A stretch of 52,743 bases of DNA from JAWCQZ01 sp964486625. GTDB lineage: Archaea; Halobacteriota; Syntropharchaeia; JACQPP01. The stretch spans positions 1-52,743 of the forward strand of contig CAZANW010000002.1 in the NCBI GenBank assembly GCA_964486625.1, read 5' to 3'. The translations under genes were made by a program, and so were the position numbers. The stretch's first letter is position 1; every line of letters begins with the position of its first letter. Positions 48,124-52,743 of the stretch are shown here, piece after piece. The notes under the pieces were generated by a model. It was given only the letters and a program-made list of their open reading frames with translations. It had not been told where the DNA came from and did no database searches.

Positions 48124-48640
48124 TCTGGGAACAGGGGGTTTACCACCCTCTGCTCCCATCCCACTGTCCGTGAGGGGACCCACCGCCCGGGCCAGGGCCG
48201 CGTGGGAGGTCCGAAGTTGGTCTTCGAGGCCCATCTTCTTGGCCTCTTGCTTGGCCCCCTGGAAACTTTCGGGTTTTCGAAAAGCCGGAAGAGCAAGTCG
48301 AGGGAGTTTCGCTCGGCCGCCTCGGCCTTCTCGACCGCCATCGCCGTAGGGGCGTCGCGGGGGAGCCCGCACCGCCCGCAGAAGAGGCCCACGGCGGAGT
48401 TGGGGTCTTTGCACCGGACGCAGTTCCAAGGCTTGAGGGGAACTGGGCCTGCTCCGCCTGCTCCACCTCGACGCCAGCGGAGCAAAGGATGGATTTATCG
48501 ACGTCCCTCCCGGCCAAGTGGACGTGGTGGGCGGGCATTTTGGAGTTCTTGGACCCGTCGAAGAAAAGGCGCATTTCAGGCTCCGTAAGATGGACCGCAA
48601 GGTGGGTGGCGCGGGTGTGCCGGAATGCGTGGGGGTTGAC
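48109..48640 (-). pseudogene. Remnant of a second tyrosine integrase (C-terminal part)
   Basis: Three minus-strand frames join to a typical archaeal integrase end: VNPHAFRHTRATHLAVHLTE and SKNSKMPAHHVHLAGRDVD (about 48630-48490), then a zinc ribbon CVRCKDPNSAVGLFCGRCGL (about 48425-48350), then KKMGLEDQLRTSHAALARAV to the stop at 48109. Two frameshifts separate them, and everything upstream of the HxxR box is missing. In intact relatives the string is usually VYVHLSG, with the nucleophilic Tyr; here it is HHVHLAG, so that residue is lost too. It belongs to an older element than the intact integrase at 38466. Confidence 0.8.
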
Positions 48641-48644
48641 GTCC

Positions 48645-48809
48645 TACGAAGTCCGGGAGATGCATGGCCTCCCGTGGGGGCCGGTCCGGCAGACCGCGTT
48701 CGACGTCGTGGACGGGGCGATGGGGCGCTCCGTCCCGCGGTGGCCGGGGTTCGCGAGGTATTCTCCCTACGGGATGGTGGCGGAGTTGCGGGCCCTGCTG
48801 CTCGGGTAG
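48645..48809 (+). pseudogene. Isolated 3' end of an MpaB/DUF2236 gene
   Basis: The plus strand reads YEVREMHGLPWGPVRQTAFD to a normal C-terminus MVAELRALLLG and TAG. Bases 48647-48770 match the reverse complement of 23414-23536 except for two substitutions and one extra G. This copy keeps the reading frame that the 23-kb copy has lost. The rest of the gene is absent; the left junction is with the integrase remnant. No start codon of its own. Confidence 0.82.
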
Positions 48810-48818
48810 GCCGCAGCC

Positions 48819-49799
48819 TCAGAGCATCAACTCGATTCCGAGTTCCTCCGCCAGCTCCTTGTACCGGTTCCGAATCGTGACCTCCGTGACCCCCGCCGCC
48901 TCCGCGACCTCCCGCTGGGTCCGGTGCTCCCCGTAGAGAATCGAGGCGATGTAGATGGCCGCCGCGGCGACCCCCGTGGGGCCCCGACCGCTGGTCAACT
49001 CGCGCTCGGTCGCCTCCCGGACCACGTCCATCGCCTTCGCCTGGACCTCGCCCTTCAGTTTCAGCGCGGAGCAGAAGCGGGGGACGTAGTCGAGGGGGCT
49101 CGTCGGGGTCAGTTTCAGCGTCAACTCCCGGGCGAGGAAGCGGTAGGTGCGGCCGATTTCCTTCCGGCTCACTTTCGCCACCGCCGCGATCTCGTCGAGG
49201 GTCCGCGGCACGTCGCACTGGCGGCAGGCGGCGTAGAGGGCCGCCGCCGCGACCCCCTCGATGGAGCGGCCCCGGACCAGGTTGGACTCCACCGCCTTCC
49301 GATAGACCATGGCGGCGGTCTCCCGGATGTTCCGGCTCATGGACATGGCCGAGGCCATCCGGTCGAGTTCGCTGAGGGCGAAGGTCAGGTTCCTCTCGGT
49401 GGCGCTGCTGACCCGGACCCTCCGCTGCCAGCGCCGCAGGCGGTAGAGTTGGGCCCGGTTGCGCGAGGAGATGAGTTTTCCGTAGGCGTCCCGGTTGCGC
49501 CAGTCAATCACCGTCGAGAGCCCCTTGTCGTGAATCGTGAGCGTGGAGGGCGCCCCGACCCGGGAGCGCCGCATCCTCTGGTCGTGGTCGAAGGCGCGCC
49601 ACTCGGGCCCCTGGTCGATGAAGGCCTCGTCGGCCACCAGACCGCACTGGTTGCAGACCAGTTCGGCCCGCTCGTAGTCGTGGATGAGGTCGCGGGAGCC
49701 GCACTCGGAGCAGACCTTCGGGACCCCCTCCGGGCGCTTGCCCTTCGGGGGACCTTCAGGCGCGGGTCCTTCGGCCGGTCCTGGCTGCAGTTTCTGCAT
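48819..49799 (-). CDS. tfb: Transcription initiation factor TFB
   Basis: Encodes 326 residues. The N-terminal zinc ribbon has CSECGSRDLIHD and CNQCGLV (about 31-52), then the B-reader/linker region with EWRAFDHDQRMRRSRVGAP, and two cyclin-fold repeats (about 130-220 and 225-320). The second ends with HRTQREVAEAAGVTEVTIRNRYKEL, the helix-turn-helix that reads the BRE element. TFB recruits RNA polymerase to TBP-bound promoters. Its start lies inside the end of gar1, an arrangement common in euryarchaea. The residues needed for zinc binding are intact. Confidence 0.97.
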   Translation of the reverse strand: MQKLQPGPAEGPAPEGPPKGKRPEGVPKVCSECGSRDLIHDYERAELVCNQCGLVADEAFIDQGPEWRAFDHDQRMRRSRVGAPSTLTIHDKGLSTVIDWRNRDAYGKLISSRNRAQLYRLRRWQRRVRVSSATERNLTFALSELDRMASAMSMSRNIRETAAMVYRKAVESNLVRGRSIEGVAAAALYAACRQCDVPRTLDEIAAVAKVSRKEIGRTYRFLARELTLKLTPTSPLDYVPRFCSALKLKGEVQAKAMDVVREATERELTSGRGPTGVAAAAIYIASILYGEHRTQREVAEAAGVTEVTIRNRYKELAEELGIELML

Positions 49800-50082
49800 G
49801 CTCTCTCCCCGTGTAACCGTATTGCGGCGCCCTCTCCGTGCGGCGGCTCTCGTAGAGCGGCCCCGGGCGCACCTCTCCCCGCGGGTAGAGGACCCCGTAG
49901 GGCCTCCGGACCGGGCCGAAGAGGTCCGAGATGCGGCCCACGTCGCGCCCCGAAGCGTCGGCGAGGGGCATGCCAGGCCGCGCGCGGACGCCGGGCTCCA
50001 TCCGGACCACGAGGCGGCCCTGGATGCGATGGAGCGCGGTGGCGACGGGCTCGATGGATGCGCGAGCGGGCGGAGTTTTCAT
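49756..50082 (-). CDS. H/ACA ribonucleoprotein subunit Gar1
   Basis: Encodes 108 residues. The Gar1 barrel is visible in GRLVVRMEPGVRARPGMPLADASGRDVGRISDLFGPVRRPYGVLYPRG. It joins the H/ACA complex that makes pseudouridine in rRNA. It overlaps tfb by 44 bases. A GTG at 50208 with a TATA box (50230-50238) 25 bases before it could give a 42-residue basic extension, but that stretch lacks the GC-rich third positions of real genes here, so I treat it as 5' leader. The TATA box would then serve a long leader. Confidence 0.88.
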   Translation of the reverse strand: MKTPPARASIEPVATALHRIQGRLVVRMEPGVRARPGMPLADASGRDVGRISDLFGPVRRPYGVLYPRGEVRPGPLYESRRTERAPQYGYTGREHAETAARTGRRTRA

Positions 50083-50314
50083 TGGCGCCGGAGGCCGTGG
50101 ACTCCGTTCGCGGGCGCCGGCTTCCGGCGAACGTCGGAAAGCTGGAGAATTGAAGCGCCGCGGCCGGTTGAACTTCGCACCTCTCGGGATGGGAGAAGTT
50201 CGCGGCACACTTCCCCCCGCGGGGCGGGAGTTATAAAGGTTACGAGTTCAGAAATTTCTCCGCGAAATTGCATCGGAGACGGAGCGAGTCCGTGCCCTTT
50301 TTGCCTCGCACCGC
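50083..50314. other. Intergenic region with gar1-tfb promoter
   Basis: Holds a minus-strand TATA box, CTTTATAAC, at about 50230-50238. The rest, on both sides, shows nothing recognisable. Confidence 0.5.
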
Positions 50315-51055
50315 TCAACTCGCAGGAATCTCAGCGTCCACCACCACGTGCCACACGCCCGGGGCGTATTTTTTCAGCCGGCGCAAAGTCGCACGTGCCC
50401 CCGGTGCCACACTCCGGAGTCGCCGGAGGGGCCGCTCGAGGATTTTTTCGGGCACCCCCTCGTGGTAGTGGAGCCAGCCGCCGCCCCGGAGGGCCCGCAG
50501 GGCGGTCTCCAGGAAGGGCGCGCTGTCGAGGTGGCCCAGGATGACGCGGTCCGCGACCCCGGCGGGGCAGGTGGCGCGGCAGTCGCCGAGGCGGGCGTCC
50601 ACATTCTGGACGCGGTTCAACGCGAGGTTTCGAATCAGAAAACGATACGAATCGGGGTTGAGTTCGAGCGCGTGGACTTTCCGGGGCCTGCCCGTCCGCA
50701 CCATGGGCAGCGTGAAGTAGCCGATGCCGGCGAACATGTCCACCACCACCTCCCCGGGGGCCACGACCCCGGCCATCCGGGCCCGCTCCGAGAGATTCCC
50801 CGGGCTGAACATCACCCGCGTCAGGTCGAGGGAGTAGAGGCAGCCGTTCTCCCGGACCACCGTCTCCCCGCCGTCGCCCGCCAGGACCTCGGCCCGGGGA
50901 ATGCGAAGGGGTCCCGGGGCGACGCCCCGGTAAAACAGCACGCGGCTGCACCGCGGGAAGGCGTCGAGGAACTCCGCGGCCCTGGGGCGGTCCCGGGGGT
51001 CCTTGAGGAGGAGGGCGTCGCCGAGAATCTGGTAGGGGCCCCGGGGAAGGATCAT
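50315..51055 (-). CDS. tRNA wyosine aminocarboxypropyltransferase Taw2-like (Trm5/Taw2 family)
   Basis: Encodes 246 residues. The N-terminal half has the family's D1/D2 part; the class I methyltransferase fold begins with LTRVMFSPGN and VVVDMFAGIGYFTLPMV (SAM pocket), then VHALELNPDSYRFLIRN. The motif after strand 4 is ILGHLDSAPFLETALRAL followed by GGWLHYHE. Trm5 would have an NLP motif there, whereas Taw2 has a Gly-Tyr/His string and the HYHE ending, so Taw2 (transfer of an aminocarboxypropyl group to demethylwyosine at position 37 of tRNA-Phe) is preferred. It shares ATGA with nmd3. Confidence 0.78.
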   Translation of the reverse strand: MILPRGPYQILGDALLLKDPRDRPRAAEFLDAFPRCSRVLFYRGVAPGPLRIPRAEVLAGDGGETVVRENGCLYSLDLTRVMFSPGNLSERARMAGVVAPGEVVVDMFAGIGYFTLPMVRTGRPRKVHALELNPDSYRFLIRNLALNRVQNVDARLGDCRATCPAGVADRVILGHLDSAPFLETALRALRGGGWLHYHEGVPEKILERPLRRLRSVAPGARATLRRLKKYAPGVWHVVVDAEIPAS

Positions 51056-52056
51056 GGCGGCCCGGGGACTATCACGAGACCGCGCCCGGTCCGGACCACG
51101 GCCACCTCGCGCCCCACCCGCCCGAGGAAGGGGGGGCGGGCCAGGGTCACGGTCTCCAGGGAGGAGGGGTCGAGAATCTGGACCTCGGCTTCGGTGGAGG
51201 AGACCACGGCGGCCCGCTGGACCTCCCCGACCCGGACCGCCCCGGCGGCCTCCACGCTCCGGCGGCGGCCCGTCGCCAGGTCGGTCCCGAGGAGATTCTT
51301 CCCCTTCCACCCCTCGACCCGGAGCAATGCCTCGTCGCCGCGCGCTGCCAGCCGGACCACGTCGCCGGCCCGGAAGGGGCGGAGGCGGACCACCCGCGAC
51401 ACCCGGTAGATCTCCCGGCCGTCGCGCCGGCCCGCCACCTTCGGGCTCGCGGAGGTGGTTCCGCCGAGGACGCCGGCGAGGTGGCGTGCCAGGCGCTCGG
51501 TCTCGCGCTCGCTCTCGATGAACAGGTCGAGGCCGCCCGCCTCCGCCTCCGCCCGGGCCACGTCGAATCCGCCCGCCTCGTCCAGGACCCGGCGCATCTC
51601 CTCCGGGGCCAGGGGCCGCTCCGTGGCCCGGACCTGGACGACCCCCTCGTAGTAGCGGCCCGCCCGCCGGGAGCACGACTCGCACACCTCGGGCTTCAGG
51701 CGGTAGGGGACCTCGCCCTCCAGCCGGACCGGGACCGGGCCGAGGTTGCCGGTGAGGGTGTATCGCAGGACGCCGCCCCACGGGTCTGCGCCCGGGTCCG
51801 CGGCCAGGTCCAGTCCGGGCCTGCGAAGGTCGGGCAGGAACTTGAACGCGCCCCGGAGGGCCTCTTCGACGCTCCGGCCCGCGCCCCGGCTGCCGGTCAG
51901 GATGAGGCTGCACCTCGGGCACCTCCGGCCCCGGAGAACCGGCGGATTGGAAAGGAGGCGGACGCGCTCCGGGGCGCACGCTCCGCAGAGCCCCTTGAAG
52001 AGTTCGGAGGCGGTCTTGGGCGCGCCGCAGCGGGCGCAGAAGAGGGGGGAGGCCAT
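51052..52056 (-). CDS. NMD3-family protein
   Basis: Encodes 334 residues. N-terminal zinc motifs are CARCGAPK and CGACAPERV (about 6-32), then RCPRCSLIL (about 46) and CESCSRRAG (about 137). A middle domain with GVVQVRATERPLAPEE and a region IFIESERETERLARHL-like match archaeal NMD3 proteins. In eukaryotes Nmd3 exports the 60S ribosomal subunit; the archaeal role is inferred to be in large-subunit maturation. Start at MASPLFCARCG is chosen since it brings the first zinc pair to the N-terminus. It overlaps the Taw2-like gene by four bases (ATGA), forming an operon. Confidence 0.85.
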   Translation of the reverse strand: MASPLFCARCGAPKTASELFKGLCGACAPERVRLLSNPPVLRGRRCPRCSLILTGSRGAGRSVEEALRGAFKFLPDLRRPGLDLAADPGADPWGGVLRYTLTGNLGPVPVRLEGEVPYRLKPEVCESCSRRAGRYYEGVVQVRATERPLAPEEMRRVLDEAGGFDVARAEAEAGGLDLFIESERETERLARHLAGVLGGTTSASPKVAGRRDGREIYRVSRVVRLRPFRAGDVVRLAARGDEALLRVEGWKGKNLLGTDLATGRRRSVEAAGAVRVGEVQRAAVVSSTEAEVQILDPSSLETVTLARPPFLGRVGREVAVVRTGRGLVIVPGPP

Positions 52057-52349
52057 CCCTCCCCGCTCCTCCCGCGGTAGTGAAAAGTCCCCCGCCCCGG
52101 GGAGGGGCCCGGGATGCCGGGTGACGGTGTAACTCCTGGAAACGGAGTTCAGAGGCCGCAGATTGAAGGAAAATCCGTTTAAACGTTGAATCAATTTCCG
52201 ACGTGAAACGACGTAACGACCCGTCGTAGAATATCCCTTCTTCTACATATTCAAGATTGGGTCATGGGGTCTGCGGGAAGGCGGTCCGGGGAAGTGCAGG
52301 CGGCGGCCACGTTGGCCGGCGAAGCGCCCGCGCCCCCCTCGCAGTCACC
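52057..52349. other. AT-rich intergenic region upstream of nmd3
   Basis: Divergent promoter region. 52170-52260 is unusually AT-rich for this genome, with CGTTTAAACG (palindromic) at about 52177-52186 as a likely promoter element, and AGAATATCCC near 52228. No gene is seen before 52350. Confidence 0.5.
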
Positions 52350-52589
52350 ATGAAACGGCCCGACACCAGCGCGAAGCAAGTCCGGTGCGGCGCCCCTTCC
52401 CGGGGCGTGCCCGCGTGCGCGAGGCCGCCGGCGCCATCCATCCGGCGCCCGGTCTCCGCATCTCCAGGCCGGACGACGAACAGCGACATCCCATCCGGGG
52501 CCGGGCAGACCCGCCCTGCGGTCAGGGAGCTGCGGGTCAGTGAGGCGGGCCAGGCTTGCATCCCGGCAAGCGGGGAGGGGGGCCAGTGA
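52350..52589 (+). CDS. Hypothetical protein, doubtful
   Basis: Encodes 79 residues, Pro/Arg/Ser-rich, with no motif. Its TGA overlaps a GTG that opens a frame running to the window end (GTGA overlap), which is the only support besides the absence of alternatives. It could equally be noncoding. No family recognised. Confidence 0.25.
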   Translation: MKRPDTSAKQVRCGAPSRGVPACARPPAPSIRRPVSASPGRTTNSDIPSGAGQTRPAVRELRVSEAGQACIPASGEGGQ

Positions 52590-52743
52590 GCGCACCTCTC
52601 CCCGCGCCGGGCGGGAGCCTCGCCTTGCTCCGGGAGAAGGCCAGGTTCGGTTCCGTGGTCTATTTCGACCTGCGGGTGTGGAGAAGGAAGCAGCAGAACT
52701 TTCCTGCGATGCTTGCTGGCGCCAAAACCAAGGGGGGTGAAAG
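52586..52743 (+). CDS. Start of a gene cut by the window end (hypothetical)
   Basis: From the GTG at 52586 the frame is open for 52 codons to the end of the window, reading a Pro/Gly-rich start, then LREKARFGSVVYFDLRVWRR. The second half uses fairly GC-poor codons. The overlap with the preceding stop suggests coupling. Too little is present for a family assignment. Confidence 0.35.
   Translation, partial: MSAPLPAPGGSLALLREKARFGSVVYFDLRVWRRKQQNFPAMLAGAKTKGGE

Noticed and set aside
48489..48809. 106-codon plus-strand frame as a gene
   Set aside because: It is a chimera: antisense of the integrase remnant joined to the end of a DUF2236 gene.
50083..50208. GTG at 50208 as the true gar1 start, giving a basic extension
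   Set aside because: TATA spacing fits, but codons of the extension lack the GC-rich third positions typical here and archaeal Gar1 proteins do not have such a tail; kept as an alternative in the gar1 entry.

Overview
The window is archaeal chromosome of high G+C content (roughly two thirds G+C by eye). The archaeal assignment rests on RNA polymerase subunits RpoN and RpoK, TFB, Gar1, NMD3, an RPA/RPA-associated pair, an archaeal RNase P RNA, tRNA-Pro without an encoded CCA, TATA boxes about 25 bases ahead of leaderless starts, and a PGF-CTERM surface protein. The SMC-ScpAB set, the rpoN/rpoK/eno/rpsB/Memo run and DUF835 and RAD55-like genes suit a euryarchaeal lineage, perhaps Thermoplasmatota; that last step is inference.

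Layout. 1-5.5 kb: C-terminal part of a giant Asn-sequon-rich surface protein. 5.6-9 kb: small zinc-finger protein, membrane-anchored cyclophilin, two oxidoreductases and a PPOX/F420-type protein. 9-14.9 kb: rpoN, tRNA-Pro, rpoK, eno, rpsB, Memo, an unknown protein, a DUF835 membrane protein and a RAD55/KaiC-like ATPase. 14.9-20.3 kb: two SDR dehydrogenases, a GH2 beta-mannosidase-like enzyme and a PEGA/PGF-CTERM protein. 20.4-25.3 kb: leuD and leuC (leuC lies between 125-bp perfect inverted repeats), a broken MpaB/DUF2236 gene carrying an inserted acyl-CoA dehydrogenase fragment, and a TusA-acylphosphatase-TusA cluster. 25.4-27.4 kb: RPA and its partner. 28.4-34.6 kb: smc, a radical SAM enzyme, scpA and scpB, with a duplicated smc tail between the first two. 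34.6-38.4 kb: acyl-CoA dehydrogenase, dihydroorotase, AMMECR1, RNase P RNA.

38.4-48.1 kb is the accessory part. It starts exactly at the 3' end of the RNase P RNA gene with a tyrosine integrase, and an 18-bp copy of that 3' end recurs at 48106-48123. I read this as an integrated element using rnpB as its attachment site. It carries regulators, an iteron-like cluster, an AbiE pair, an orphan nucleotidyltransferase, a DUF433/DUF5615 toxin-antitoxin set and an AAA ATPase of the DUF4143 type. The ATPase sits in its own 1.5-kb unit between 92-bp direct repeats, each ending in an attachment-like sequence, which suggests tandem accretion. Beyond the right end lies a frameshifted integrase remnant whose stop codon falls inside the attachment sequence. 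48.8-52.1 kb returns to core genes: tfb, gar1, a Taw2/Trm5-like enzyme and nmd3.

Two repeat systems are scattered through the intergenic DNA: AT-rich palindromes with a 7-base period beside the SDR genes, and GC-rich modules around leuC, smc and pyrC. I saw no CRISPR array and no intact transposase.
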